A stretch of 64,000 bases of DNA from Chryseobacterium nakagawai (GCF_900637665.1 NZ_LR134386.1:1232501-1296500); one strand, 5' to 3'. Positions 42,659 to 51,161 are shown, numbered from the stretch's first letter. Translations and numbers: made by a program. Notes: generated by a model not told the origin, from the letters alone.

Positions 42659-43418
42659 TTTTGGCTTCGTTTACAAAGATTTGAGAATTTTCTAATCGGG
42701 TTGTCAGAAACTGAAAATAAATTTCACGAATCTCTTCGGGAGTTTCATCCGCATCGTTCCAGTGCAGCCAATCTTCAGGAATAGCATTCACAATATCCCT
42801 GAAAAGAGTTTCGTTCAGTACTTCATGCGCAAACTTATCTGCTTCATCCAGCATTTTAGCCTTTGGAAGAAGAACATGATCTTTCACATATTTGAACGGA
42901 GTTTTAGCCGCTGCATCAAAATTCTGCCATGAATGATGGAAATAAAATGAAGCACCGTTATCAATGATCCAAAGCTCTTTATTCCACATCAGCATATTGG
43001 CATTCTTAAATGTACGGTCAATATTGGTAATAAAGGCATCTAACCATACTATTTTTGAGGCCAGAAGCGGATCTACACTCACTCCCGGATCATAGGTGAT
43101 GGAACCGGAAAGGTAATGCAACCCGAGATTTAAACCCTCTGAGAATTTTAGCAGATCCTGTATTTCCTCATCGGCTTCTGTTCTTCCGAAATCTGCATCA
43201 AGATTAACAAAAACCAATTCAGGAATCTTTAGACCCAACGCTTCTGTAATCTTTCCGCCTATAAATTCTGAGATCAGCATTTTAACTCCATGGCCCGCGC
43301 CACGGAACTTTAAGACATACTTAAAGTCATCATCAGCTTCTGCCAAAGCGGGAAGGGAGCCTCCCTCTCTCAATGGCAGAATGTAACGCATTACCGTTAC
43401 TGTTCTTAAATTCTGCAT
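42645..43418 (-). CDS. HipA-like kinase domain protein
   Basis: The 257-residue protein is a short HipA-type kinase: ATP lysine candidate K37 in FKYVLKFRGAG, then the catalytic loop LDAFITNIDRTFKNANM with Asp134 and Asn139, and IIDNGASF with Asp153 as the metal-binding residue. It lacks the HipA N-terminal domain and has no HipB-like DNA-binding partner; instead it overlaps a DUF3037 gene. A TAnnTTTG box ends 5 bases before the start codon. Confidence 0.85.
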   Translation of the reverse strand: MQNLRTVTVMRYILPLREGGSLPALAEADDDFKYVLKFRGAGHGVKMLISEFIGGKITEALGLKIPELVFVNLDADFGRTEADEEIQDLLKFSEGLNLGLHYLSGSITYDPGVSVDPLLASKIVWLDAFITNIDRTFKNANMLMWNKELWIIDNGASFYFHHSWQNFDAAAKTPFKYVKDHVLLPKAKMLDEADKFAHEVLNETLFRDIVNAIPEDWLHWNDADETPEEIREIYFQFLTTRLENSQIFVNEAKNARG

Positions 43419-43422
43419 GTAG

Positions 43423-43430
43423 CAAAAATA
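43423..43430 (-). promoter_or_regulatory. promoter -7 element directly before the HipA-like gene
   Basis: Minus strand TATTTTTG, ending 5 bases before the start codon, so a leaderless message is predicted. Confidence 0.5.
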
Positions 43431-43518
43431 AGGTTATTTTTTAATAATTTTTTTCATAAATTTCAAATTAAATTAGAGTTTTAAATATTGAGAATATTGA
43501 ATTAAAACCTGTTGTTTT

Positions 43519-44361
43519 ATGAATCTGATTAGGGAAAAGAATATTTATTTAGAAAATAAAGAAACAAAAGGGTTTCTTGCTGATGCTTTTTATAGTGATA
43601 CTCAAGAAAAACAGCCTTTGGTCATTTTTGTTCATGGGTATAAAGGCTATAAAGATTGGGGAGCATGGGATTTAATGGGAGAGAAACTTGCAGGAGAAGG
43701 TTTTTTCTTTGTAAAGTTTAATTTTTCTCACAATGGAACCACTGTAGATGACCCTCATCATTTTGGCGATCTTGAAGCCTTTGGAAATAATAATTATACC
43801 AAAGAATTGTCTGATTTAGGGGTTGTTATTGACCATTTTATCCTGGATCCGCATGTAAATCCTGAAAAGATTATCCTGGTGGGGCACAGCAGAGGAGGAG
43901 GGATTTCCATTATTAAGACTTTTGAGGATGAAAGAATCAACGGATTGATTACTCTGGCCAGCGTAGATACCTTGGATCGTTTTCCCACAGGTGATTTTTT
44001 TGAAAAATGGAAGAAAGAAGGTGTTTATTATGCTTTGAATGGACGTACTCAACAAGAAATGCCTCATTACTATCAGTTTTATGAAGATTATGAGCAGAAT
44101 ATACACCGTTTTGATGTAGAACGGGCTGCAGAAATGGCTAAAGCTTATATGCTGATTATCCATGGGACGCAGGATGAAGCCGTAGACGTAAAGCACGCGG
44201 AGCATCTTCATATTCTTAACCCGAATTCAGAACTTTTTCTTATTGAGAATGGAAATCATACCTTTGGAGCTAAAGAACCCTGGACAGACTCTACGTTGCC
44301 GGAAGATCTGAACATTGTAACAGAAAAGTGTATTGATTTTTTAGTTAAAAATCTAAAATAA
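43519..44361 (+). CDS. alpha/beta hydrolase (dienelactone-hydrolase/acyl-esterase-like)
   Basis: The 280-residue cytoplasmic protein has VIFVHGYKGYKDWGAWD (oxyanion loop), LVGHSRGGGISII with Ser in G-H-S-R-G, a loop Asp in IIHGTQDEAVDV, and His in IENGNHTFGAKEPW. No signal peptide is present. It resembles peptidase S9/dienelactone hydrolase-like serine esterases; substrate unknown. It is the first of a short plus-strand pair of genes. Confidence 0.88.
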   Translation: MNLIREKNIYLENKETKGFLADAFYSDTQEKQPLVIFVHGYKGYKDWGAWDLMGEKLAGEGFFFVKFNFSHNGTTVDDPHHFGDLEAFGNNNYTKELSDLGVVIDHFILDPHVNPEKIILVGHSRGGGISIIKTFEDERINGLITLASVDTLDRFPTGDFFEKWKKEGVYYALNGRTQQEMPHYYQFYEDYEQNIHRFDVERAAEMAKAYMLIIHGTQDEAVDVKHAEHLHILNPNSELFLIENGNHTFGAKEPWTDSTLPEDLNIVTEKCIDFLVKNLK

Positions 44362-44455
44362 GAAGTCTTCAGAAACAGTGCTCAAAATGTAAGTGATTTA
44401 AAATAAATCTATTAGAATCACGTTGTAATAAATTACCACTATACTAAATTTTATT

Positions 44456-44971
44456 ATGAAAAAAACGATTACGAGCGCATTAGCGCTGTTGTTATTAGGA
44501 ACTGTTATTTCCTGTAAAAAAGAAACCAACACTCAATCTTCTGTAAGTACAGATACGCTGGCTACCGTAATGCCAAAAGATTCTACTGTTAGTGCAAAGA
44601 TGGATTCAGTAACGGCTACTGCTTCTTCAGCAGCAGTTCCAGTTGAAATTATTACCAAAAATGATGGAAAGTATCCTCATGATGTCAAATTATTTGAAGA
44701 CAAAGGCCTGACTGAAAGATTGAAAAAATTGGTAGGAAAAGATTATGATGAAATGATAAAAAATTTCGACGTAGAAAGTCCTATTGTATCTGAAGGTGGA
44801 ATCTATAAACTTCATGGATGTAAACAGCATGATTGCCCTGGATATGCTACTTCCGTTTACTATGATTCCAAAAATGATAACCTAAATGTTTCCATTGATA
44901 AAAACGGTAAAATAACTGAGTTTGCAGAAAAGGGAAAAATTACCGTTTCAAAAACATTGAATACTAAATAA
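44456..44971 (+). CDS. hypothetical lipoprotein
   Basis: The 171-residue product starts MKKTITSALALLLLGTVISC with a lipobox cysteine at residue 20, then an Ser/Thr/Ala linker. The mature part ends with KLHGCKQHDCPGYATS, a pair of cysteines that could bind metal or form a disulfide, and NDNLNVSIDKNGKITEF. I do not recognise the family. It is followed by a terminator shared with the convergent gene. Confidence 0.7.
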   Translation: MKKTITSALALLLLGTVISCKKETNTQSSVSTDTLATVMPKDSTVSAKMDSVTATASSAAVPVEIITKNDGKYPHDVKLFEDKGLTERLKKLVGKDYDEMIKNFDVESPIVSEGGIYKLHGCKQHDCPGYATSVYYDSKNDNLNVSIDKNGKITEFAEKGKITVSKTLNTK

Positions 44972-45028
44972 TTATTTGGTATTCGTTGCAGGAATCATAT
45001 AATATTAAAATAAATATTGCTTTTCAAT

Positions 45029-45059
45029 AAAAAAGGAGTGAAATTTTCACTCCTTTTTT
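45029..45059. terminator. bidirectional terminator between two lipoprotein genes
   Basis: AAAAAAGGAGTGAAA and TTTTCACTCCTTTTTT form a long symmetrical hairpin, 58 bases past the plus-strand stop and 7 bases past the minus-strand stop at 45066. Confidence 0.85.
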
Positions 45060-45065
45060 ATTGAA

Positions 45066-45671
45066 TTATTGTTCGGTTTTTACCGCATTCTTTTTTATTG
45101 ACTTTAAAAGGCTTCTGAAGTTTTTCATCGTCATCATTTCACTTGTCGGAGTAAAAATGGTTGCCTTTTCACCTTTTTCCAGTGAAACTTCGGAAGACGC
45201 TTTCAATGAATATATTTTTTTCATGGTTTTAATATCATAAACATCCATCATCGCAAAGGTTTCATTTTTCTTATAGTCATCCAGTTCACCAATGGAACGG
45301 TCTAGAGAGCTACGAAGCTTCATGGTATAAATGTTAACCAGAAAATTAAAATCAGAACTGTTTTTCAAGGTCTCAAGATCTTCCACTTCAGGCTCAAACG
45401 GAATACTGTTTTGAATTATATGTTCAGCTTTGGCCATTTTTAAATCAAAAGCATTCCCATTACTTAAATCTTGAAATAGCTGCATTGCTTCTTTACTCAT
45501 CATTTCTCTGTGGTGCGAGTCTACACCCGTTTTGATGTTGTTAATCAACCATTTTTTGTCTTTTGAAAACACCAATGATTTACTGTAAATCCCGTAATCT
45601 TTTTTAATAGGGCAATAAACACATGATTGTAAAGCGATTGATAAAAAAAAGAAGAAAGCATATTTTTTCAT
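45066..45671 (-). CDS. hypothetical lipoprotein
   Basis: The 201-residue product has the signal MKKYAFFFFLSIALQSCVYC with the lipobox cysteine at residue 17. The mature domain is charged, with many Lys/Glu repeats (SSEVSLEKGEKATIFTP) and no recognised motif. It lies 15 bases after the flavin-reductase-like gene and is probably cotranscribed with it. A surface or periplasmic location is inferred. Confidence 0.65.
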   Translation of the reverse strand: MKKYAFFFFLSIALQSCVYCPIKKDYGIYSKSLVFSKDKKWLINNIKTGVDSHHREMMSKEAMQLFQDLSNGNAFDLKMAKAEHIIQNSIPFEPEVEDLETLKNSSDFNFLVNIYTMKLRSSLDRSIGELDDYKKNETFAMMDVYDIKTMKKIYSLKASSEVSLEKGEKATIFTPTSEMMTMKNFRSLLKSIKKNAVKTEQ

Positions 45672-45685
45672 GATTTGTATTCAGA

Positions 45686-46507
45686 TTATTTAATTAAAAT
45701 CTTCCAGGCTTCTTCAATGTTGCTTTCCAACAATAGCTTTTGGGCATCTTCATGAATATTTTCATCAGAATAATATTCTCCGGAAGGTAAAACTTCAACG
45801 TTCGCCAGCATTCCCAAATCATTTCCTGTAAATACTTTACTGTATTTGATAGCATCCGGCAAAAGATCAAAGCCAATTCCTTTTGTTACCAAAGGTTTAG
45901 GAACTTCAAAAAGGCTGTTTTCATTACTTCTGGAATACCAGTTGCTCCCTAAACGGGCGACCATATCCAGTTTTTGCTGATCTAAATTTCCTGCTTCATT
46001 CAGGTATTCTTCCCTGATATGAATCTTCTGAACCTCACAGATTACAAGATTTCCTGATCCTCCTTGGTTTCCTAAATGTTTTATTTCTAAGACTTTACAT
46101 TCAAAGTTCACAGGGCATTCTTCAATCAGTTTGGGTTGTATCAGGTCAGCGTCTTTCATCGTAAGACCAGACTTTACAAATTCATTGACTCCTGTTTCAT
46201 ACTCCGTAGAGGCCAAAGAAATCTGCTGTACGATTGGAAAGTTTACTGTTCCAATAACAACTTCCGGTACTTCTAATACATTTTCAAGCGTATGTTTTGT
46301 AGTATTGTCACGTACTCTCCTCGATGGTGAAAAGATCAGAATTGGAGGAACCGTACTGAACATATTGAAAAAACTGAATGGAGATAAGTTATGATTGCCG
46401 TCTCCATCCACCGTAGAAGCCAATGCAATAGGACGAGGTGAAACGGCGGTTTGCATGATGGTCTGAAGCTGTACGGCAGTTATCTCAGAGGGGGTTACTG
46501 TTTTCAT
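45686..46507 (-). CDS. flavin reductase-like/FMN-binding split barrel protein
   Basis: The 273-residue protein starts TPSEITAVQLQTIMQTAVSP and has RPIALASTVDGDGNHNLSPFSFFN and ILIFSPSRRVRDNTTKHTLEN, the flavin-binding pattern of flavin-reductase-like domains of the split-barrel fold, together with GSNWYSRSNENSLFEV. Such proteins reduce flavin with NAD(P)H or bind it. It is separate from the NADPH-FMN reductase at 5204. It lies between the lipoprotein gene and the broken GxxExxY gene. Confidence 0.82.
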   Translation of the reverse strand: MKTVTPSEITAVQLQTIMQTAVSPRPIALASTVDGDGNHNLSPFSFFNMFSTVPPILIFSPSRRVRDNTTKHTLENVLEVPEVVIGTVNFPIVQQISLASTEYETGVNEFVKSGLTMKDADLIQPKLIEECPVNFECKVLEIKHLGNQGGSGNLVICEVQKIHIREEYLNEAGNLDQQKLDMVARLGSNWYSRSNENSLFEVPKPLVTKGIGFDLLPDAIKYSKVFTGNDLGMLANVEVLPSGEYYSDENIHEDAQKLLLESNIEEAWKILIK

Positions 46508-46534
46508 ATTTTTAGTTAACTATAAAAATGATAA

Positions 46535-46554
46535 AACCACAAAAGTTACAAAAG
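46535..46554 (+). repeat. inverted repeat left of the GxxExxY gene
   Basis: AACCACAAAAGTTACAAAAG on the plus strand. The minus-strand sequence at 47017-46998 is AACCACAAAAGTCACAAAAG, 19 of 20 bases identical. The pair frames the broken GxxExxY gene. Confidence 0.7.
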
Positions 46555-46585
46555 TTTTTAAGTAAATAGCTTTGATCTTTAAAGA

Positions 46586-46992
46586 TCAAAAAAGCATGTC
46601 GTAGTATTTATTTACAAAGGTTTCCTGTCCGTCATGATAAAGATTTTTTACATTAAAATCAACTAAGATGCCTTTAGGTTTCTTCATTAAGTTGATGTAA
46701 TTTAAAAGCTGAGCCCTATGAATATCATTTAATTGAACAACTGATTTGAGCTCAATAACAATTAAATCTTCAACTAAAAAATCGCAAAAGAAATCACAAT
46801 CTATTTCTTTTCCTTTATAATTTACAGGAACCTTCAGTTCAGATTTAAAACTAATATTTCTTAATCTTAATTCTTCTTCCAGGCATTTATGATACACACT
46901 TTCTAACAAACCAGCGCCTAGAATTTTGTGAACTCTATGAAGGCGCCGTTTATTTTATAGGTCAAATCAGTTAAATATGACTCTGTAATCAT
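46586..46992 (-). pseudogene. GxxExxY (PDDEXK_3 family) protein, frameshifted
   Basis: Reading from ATG 46992 gives MITESYLTDLTYKINGAFIE; the GxxExxY-type continuation (VHKILGAGLLESVYHKC) is only found one frame over, so one base is missing near 46931-46935. Downstream the reading frame is intact to 46586 (107 residues) and includes SELKVPVNYKGKEIDCDFFC, LIVIELKSV with the nuclease-fold Glu, and NYINLMKKPKGILVDFN. The only in-frame start after the shift is a TTG at 46909, which would remove the family's eponymous start region. Treated as a pseudogene. Confidence 0.75.
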
Positions 46993-46997
46993 AAATC

Positions 46998-47017
46998 CTT
47001 TTGTGACTTTTGTGGTT
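46998..47017 (-). repeat. inverted repeat right of the GxxExxY gene
   Basis: Minus strand AACCACAAAAGTCACAAAAG, the 19/20 partner of the plus-strand copy at 46535-46554; it ends 6 bases upstream of the candidate ATG at 46992. Confidence 0.7.
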
Positions 47018-47024
47018 AAATTAA

Positions 47025-48272
47025 TTAATGTGTTGGGATAATTTTACCGGAAACTTCACCGAAACCTACTCTCACACCATCTTTCTCAGCCCATGCCTTC
47101 ATGGTAACGGTATCACGATCTTCAATGAATTTTCTTTCTTCACCATTGCTTAATGATAAAGGATTTTGACCTCTCCACGTTAATTCAAGCATAGAACCGA
47201 AAGATTTTGGATCACTTCCTGAAATTGTTCCACTTGCATACATATCGCCAACTTCTACATTACATCCATTTACGGTATGGTGAGCCAATTGTTGGGTCAT
47301 GTTCCAGTACATATGCTTGTAGTTACTTTCGCAGATCAGATTTTGTTCCCCATTTTCAGGCTGGATATAAACTTCAAGGTTGATATCGTAGTTTTTGTCT
47401 CCTTCAAATTTTAAATAATCTAAAACTTCAGGATCCTGTGTAGGAGAGGCGGTTCTGAATGGTTCCAAAGCTTCAAGGGTAACTACCCATGGAGAAATAG
47501 ATGAACCAAAGTTTTTCGCAAGGAATGGCCCTAGTGGAACATATTCCCATGCTTGGATGTCTCTCGCAGACCAGTCGTTAAATACCACCATTCCGAAGAT
47601 CGCATCTTCAGCATCTTTAGTAGAAATACTTTCTCCCATCTCCGTATTTTTGTTGATGATGAAAGCCATTTCCAATTCAAAATCCAATTGTTTGCAAGGC
47701 CCAAAAACAGGTTTATCTGCATCAGCTGGTTTTGTCTGACCTTTAGGACGGTTAATTTCTGTTCCGGAAACAACAATAGAAGAAGCTCTTCCGTGGTAAC
47801 CTACCGGTAAATGTTTCCAGTTAGGGAGTAAGGCATTGGCAGGGTCACGGAACATTTTTCCTACGTTGGTAGCATGTTCAATGCTGCTGTAGAAGTCTGT
47901 ATAGTTTGGAATATGAACCGGCATCATCATTTTTACTTTATCAAGATCATAGAATGCCTCTTCAATTGTTTTCTGATCTTTTGACAATGCCGAACCTTCC
48001 TGTAATAATGCCTGAATCTTTGTACGAACAGCATTGGTAACAGGTTTACCCAATTCGATAAATTCGTTGATGGTGTAGGCTTCAAAAACATTGTCGTCCA
48101 ATCCTTCAATGTCTTCAAAATAGCCAAGATCATAAAGGGTAGCAAGATCAATAACCTGATCTCCGATTCTTGTACAGCATCCGATATATTCTTTATTGAA
48201 TACTGCTACTCCAAAAGGAATATTATATATAGAAAAATCCGAATTTGAGGAATAGTCTACAAATGATTTCAT
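47025..48272 (-). CDS. fahA: fumarylacetoacetase
   Basis: The 415-residue protein has FAH N-terminal segments (YNIPFGVAVF) and the catalytic C-terminal fold: LPVGYHGRASSIVVSG with the general-base His, KQLDFELEMAFIINK with metal ligands Glu/Glu, VFNDWSARDIQAWEYVPLGPFL with metal Asp, and GSSISPWVV. It hydrolyses fumarylacetoacetate to fumarate and acetoacetate, the last step of homogentisate degradation. The homogentisate dioxygenase and HPPD genes of the same pathway are in the next 7 kb. Confidence 0.95.
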   Translation of the reverse strand: MKSFVDYSSNSDFSIYNIPFGVAVFNKEYIGCCTRIGDQVIDLATLYDLGYFEDIEGLDDNVFEAYTINEFIELGKPVTNAVRTKIQALLQEGSALSKDQKTIEEAFYDLDKVKMMMPVHIPNYTDFYSSIEHATNVGKMFRDPANALLPNWKHLPVGYHGRASSIVVSGTEINRPKGQTKPADADKPVFGPCKQLDFELEMAFIINKNTEMGESISTKDAEDAIFGMVVFNDWSARDIQAWEYVPLGPFLAKNFGSSISPWVVTLEALEPFRTASPTQDPEVLDYLKFEGDKNYDINLEVYIQPENGEQNLICESNYKHMYWNMTQQLAHHTVNGCNVEVGDMYASGTISGSDPKSFGSMLELTWRGQNPLSLSNGEERKFIEDRDTVTMKAWAEKDGVRVGFGEVSGKIIPTH

Positions 48273-48328
48273 AAGTTTAGATTTTAGTTAGATTAAAATA
48301 TCATCCCGAGAAACTTTCCCCAAGATGT

Positions 48329-48790
48329 TTATTTTGCCTTTTTTGAGTAAGAGGCTTCATCAATCCATCGGTCTCTGGTATTGATATCAATAAGATAGAG
48401 AATATTGTCCTGTTGGGTAAGCAAAAGTGTTTTTGTGACAGGCATCGGGACCTTTTTGCCCTCAAGCATATCCGCTCGTAAAGAAACGATGTTCTTTTTT
48501 CGGATAATATCACCGGTAAAGACATTAGAACTGCTTTCTCCCGTAGATTTATCATCAAAAACCTCTACATAGGTTGCATTACTTCCTTTAATAACAATAA
48601 AATCTCTTTCTGTGTGGTCTGCCTCATCTTTAATGAAAACAAACTTTTTGTTGTTGATATCTACCTTTTCAAGATTTTGATTGATACCTCTTCTTGCTTC
48701 AAGTCTGTCCAGAATTGCATTCAGTGATCCATATTGTGCTTTTACACCTAAGGTTCCAAAGAATAAAATTCCAATTAAAAGTTTTCTCAT
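48329..48790 (-). CDS. hypothetical secreted protein
   Basis: The 153-residue product has a signal peptide MRKLLIGILFFGTLGVKAQY and then ILDRLEARRGINQNLEKVDI, VFIKDEADHTERDFIVI. The rest is a small beta-rich domain. I do not recognise it. It lies between hppD (whose terminator is upstream at 48805) and fahA (56 bases downstream), with no overlap. Confidence 0.65.
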   Translation of the reverse strand: MRKLLIGILFFGTLGVKAQYGSLNAILDRLEARRGINQNLEKVDINNKKFVFIKDEADHTERDFIVIKGSNATYVEVFDDKSTGESSSNVFTGDIIRKKNIVSLRADMLEGKKVPMPVTKTLLLTQQDNILYLIDINTRDRWIDEASYSKKAK

Positions 48791-48804
48791 TATGCTGTGT
48801 TTTA

Positions 48805-48844
48805 TAAAAAAGTTTTGTCAGAACTTTGCATCCTGACAAAACTT
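48805..48844 (-). terminator. hppD terminator
   Basis: AAGTTTTGTCAG and CTGACAAAACTT, a perfect 12-bp stem with an 11-base loop; minus-strand tail TTTTATAAAAC, about 20 bases past the hppD stop. Confidence 0.85.
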
Positions 48845-48863
48845 ACTATTTCTGGTTGTAAAA

Positions 48864-49994
48864 TTAAAGATTTCCTCTTCTCTCCTGTTCTCTTTCTAAT
48901 GCTTCGAACAATGCTTTGAAATTTCCGGCACCAAAACTCTGTGCACCATGTCTTTCAATGATTTCGAAGAATAGAGTAGGACGGTCTTCTACAGGCTTAG
49001 TAAAAATCTGTAACAGATATCCTTCTTCATCATGATCAATAAGTATACCTAAGTCTTGAAGTTTCTTAAGATCTTCATCAATATGACCTACTCTTTGAGG
49101 AACCATATCATAATAGGCCTCTGGTGGAGCAGAAAGAAACTCTACACCACGTTTTTTAAGTTCAGTTACCGTATGAATAATGTCTTTGGTAGCAACAGCA
49201 ATGTGTTGTACTCCTTCTCCCTCGTAGAAATCAAGATATTCTTCTACCTGAGATTTCTTTTTACCTTCTGCAGGTTCGTTGATCGGGAATTTTGCAAATC
49301 CATTTCCATTTGACATTACTTTAGACATCAATGCAGAATATTCTGTGTTGATCTGTTTGTCATCAAAAGAAAGGATATTCACAAATCCCATTACTTTTTC
49401 ATACCATTCCACAGTAGGGATCATTCTGTTCCAGTCTACGTTTCCTACACAGTGGTCTACGTACAATAAGCCAGCTTCTTCAGGTTGGTAGTTACTTTCC
49501 CATTTTTCATACCCAGGCATGAAAGCTCCATTGTAATTTTTTCTTTCCACAAACATGTGAACAGTTTCTCCGTACGTATAGATACCGGACATTCTTACTT
49601 CACCATGCTCATCAGTTAAAGTTACAGGCTCTAAATAAGGTTTTCCTCCTCTTTTAGTTGTTTCTTCGAAAGCTGCATATGCATCATCTACCCAAAGTGC
49701 CAAAATTTTTACTCCGTCACCATGTTTTTTTACGTGTTCGCTGATAGGAGATTCAGAGGTAAGCCCTGTAGTAAGTACTAATCTGATTTTTCCCTGTTGA
49801 AGCACATAAGATGCGCGGTCTCTTACTCCTGTTTCAGGACCCGCATATGCTACAGACTGAAAACCGAAAGCGGTTTTGTAATAATGGGCAGCCTGTTTTG
49901 CATTTCCTACATAAAACTCAATATAATCTGTACCGTTAATCGGTAAGAAATTCTCTGCTTGAGCAATCTTCTCGGCAAATGTAAGTGTTGACAT
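48864..49994 (-). CDS. hppD: 4-hydroxyphenylpyruvate dioxygenase
   Basis: The 376-residue protein has two VOC domains. Iron ligands are visible as His in YVDHCVGNVDW and GVQHIAVATKDI and Glu in LFFEIIERHG near the C terminus. DYIEFYVGNAKQAAHYYKTAFGF is the first VOC fold. It converts 4-hydroxyphenylpyruvate to homogentisate. Its upstream region has TTAAG-type repeats and a divergent promoter-like box but only a weak -7 element (TAATTTG). Confidence 0.96.
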   Translation of the reverse strand: MSTLTFAEKIAQAENFLPINGTDYIEFYVGNAKQAAHYYKTAFGFQSVAYAGPETGVRDRASYVLQQGKIRLVLTTGLTSESPISEHVKKHGDGVKILALWVDDAYAAFEETTKRGGKPYLEPVTLTDEHGEVRMSGIYTYGETVHMFVERKNYNGAFMPGYEKWESNYQPEEAGLLYVDHCVGNVDWNRMIPTVEWYEKVMGFVNILSFDDKQINTEYSALMSKVMSNGNGFAKFPINEPAEGKKKSQVEEYLDFYEGEGVQHIAVATKDIIHTVTELKKRGVEFLSAPPEAYYDMVPQRVGHIDEDLKKLQDLGILIDHDEEGYLLQIFTKPVEDRPTLFFEIIERHGAQSFGAGNFKALFEALEREQERRGNL

Positions 49995-50108
49995 ATTTTC
50001 TCTTTTACTTTTATTTTATTGGTATGCAAATTACAAAATTCTTGGATATAGCGAAAATATTACGGCTGATTCATTGAATATATTTAACATAAAGTATAAG
50101 AAGTGTTC

Positions 50109-50134
50109 ACTTAAGTATATTTAAGTTTCTTAAG
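50109..50134. promoter_or_regulatory. TTAAG repeat block upstream of hppD
   Basis: TTAAG occurs at 50111, 50121 and 50130, one helical turn apart, and ACTTAAGTATATTTAAGT is a near-palindrome. It sits between the hppD start and the divergent promoter-like element; a regulator binding site is inferred. Confidence 0.35.
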
Positions 50135-50150
50135 TTCGAAATAAGCTAAG

Positions 50151-50158
50151 TACATTTG
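50151..50158 (+). promoter_or_regulatory. orphan plus-strand -7 element
   Basis: TACATTTG, a full TAnnTTTG match reading away from hppD, with no plus-strand gene downstream. A hairpin 40 bases on could end a short transcript. Confidence 0.35.
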
Positions 50159-50232
50159 TAGAACAAAAAACAAGTGAGAAAAAAATATTTCGAACATGAA
50201 AGCCGCAGATTATCTCTGCGGCTTTCTTATTT
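50159..50232 (+). ncRNA. candidate short RNA upstream of hppD
   Basis: From about 50164 (after the TACATTTG box) to a hairpin with GAAAGCCGCAGA and TCTGCGGCTTTC at 50198-50226. The hairpin also lies 15 bases after the stop of the minus-strand gene at 50241, so it may just be that gene's terminator. The 3' side is only moderately U-rich (TTTCTTATTTG). Confidence 0.2.
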
Positions 50233-50240
50233 GATATCGT

Positions 50241-51023
50241 TTATATCTTTCTGTTAAGCATTCCGGCATCCGGATTATAATTGTCCCAGATCTTCCAGGT
50301 ATTATCTATTTTCTTGAAAAAATAAATTTGTGTACTGAGTTGGTTTACAAAATGTTCTTCTCCGGTTTCGCCAACTTTAAACAGCAGATTCCAGAATTCC
50401 TGGGATTCCAGGATTTTTTTATCCGGTTCATCTGTAACCATATGAATATCAAAAACTTCATAGTTGGAACGGTTGTTTTTTGTTACCAACTGAAAGTCTT
50501 TGTCGCAAAGCTCTTTACTGAATTGTGAAACTCTTTCCAGAAATGGAGAATCATCAAATACCAAATCTTTAAAAAGTTCAATATTATGATCGGGAAATTG
50601 TTTACAGAATTCAAAAGCTTGAGCACAATAATCATATATAAACCTGGTCATGAAGGATAGGTCATCAGTTTCGTTCTCATCCTTTTTCTTATGCCTGATG
50701 AAAAGGATATAATCATTAAGGTCTTTATAGCCCAGAAAAATACATATTTTATCCAGTGTTTTTAAGAATCTTAAATCACTGTGGGTTTTGTCCTGGTAAT
50801 CATTTTCAAAAAAACGCTGCAGCGTAACGTGTGAGATCGTGCTCCCGATTTCGAATTTTTTACCTCCTTTAAGTTCTTCAGCTTCAGATAGCTCATCTTT
50901 AATGATTTCGGAAAGAATAATATAATGGCTTCTCTTCCATTCATTCACATTCCCCAAAACAGAATTCCTTACCTTCGAATGCTTTACCACTTCTTCTCGT
51001 ATCGAATTATATATAGTCTTCAA
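50241..51023 (-). CDS. hypothetical protein with HTH-like N terminus
   Basis: The 260-residue product has an N-terminal helical block with SISHVTLQRFFENDY and LRFLKTLDKICIFLGYKDL (quoted from the segment near residues 55-105), a pattern I have seen at the start of bacteroidetal regulator-like proteins in which a helix-turn-helix is followed by a short all-alpha part. The C-terminal half is acidic and ends WKIWDNYNPDAGMLN, reminiscent of an NTF2-like tail. No family is assigned. It lies upstream of hppD in the same orientation, so a regulatory link is possible. Confidence 0.55.
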   Translation of the reverse strand: MKTIYNSIREEVVKHSKVRNSVLGNVNEWKRSHYIILSEIIKDELSEAEELKGGKKFEIGSTISHVTLQRFFENDYQDKTHSDLRFLKTLDKICIFLGYKDLNDYILFIRHKKKDENETDDLSFMTRFIYDYCAQAFEFCKQFPDHNIELFKDLVFDDSPFLERVSQFSKELCDKDFQLVTKNNRSNYEVFDIHMVTDEPDKKILESQEFWNLLFKVGETGEEHFVNQLSTQIYFFKKIDNTWKIWDNYNPDAGMLNRKI

Positions 51024-51161
51024 TTTCCTTGTTTTAAAAAGATTTTTATCAAAAACATTGCCAAAATATTAAGGCTTTTTTATGTTTTATTGGTATAAGT
51101 TAAAGATATTTTTTAAAACTCTAAATAAAAATTGAAGTTAAAATATATTATTAATTGATTA

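Noticed and set aside
46586..46909. Open frame starting at TTG 46909 as a normal 107-residue gene
   Set aside because: The TTG start would drop the family's conserved N-terminal part, which is present one frame over; a one-base loss is the simpler reading.
50196..50234. 12-codon ORF in the hairpin upstream of hppD
   Set aside because: It is made of the terminator stem itself; no ribosome binding site is evident.
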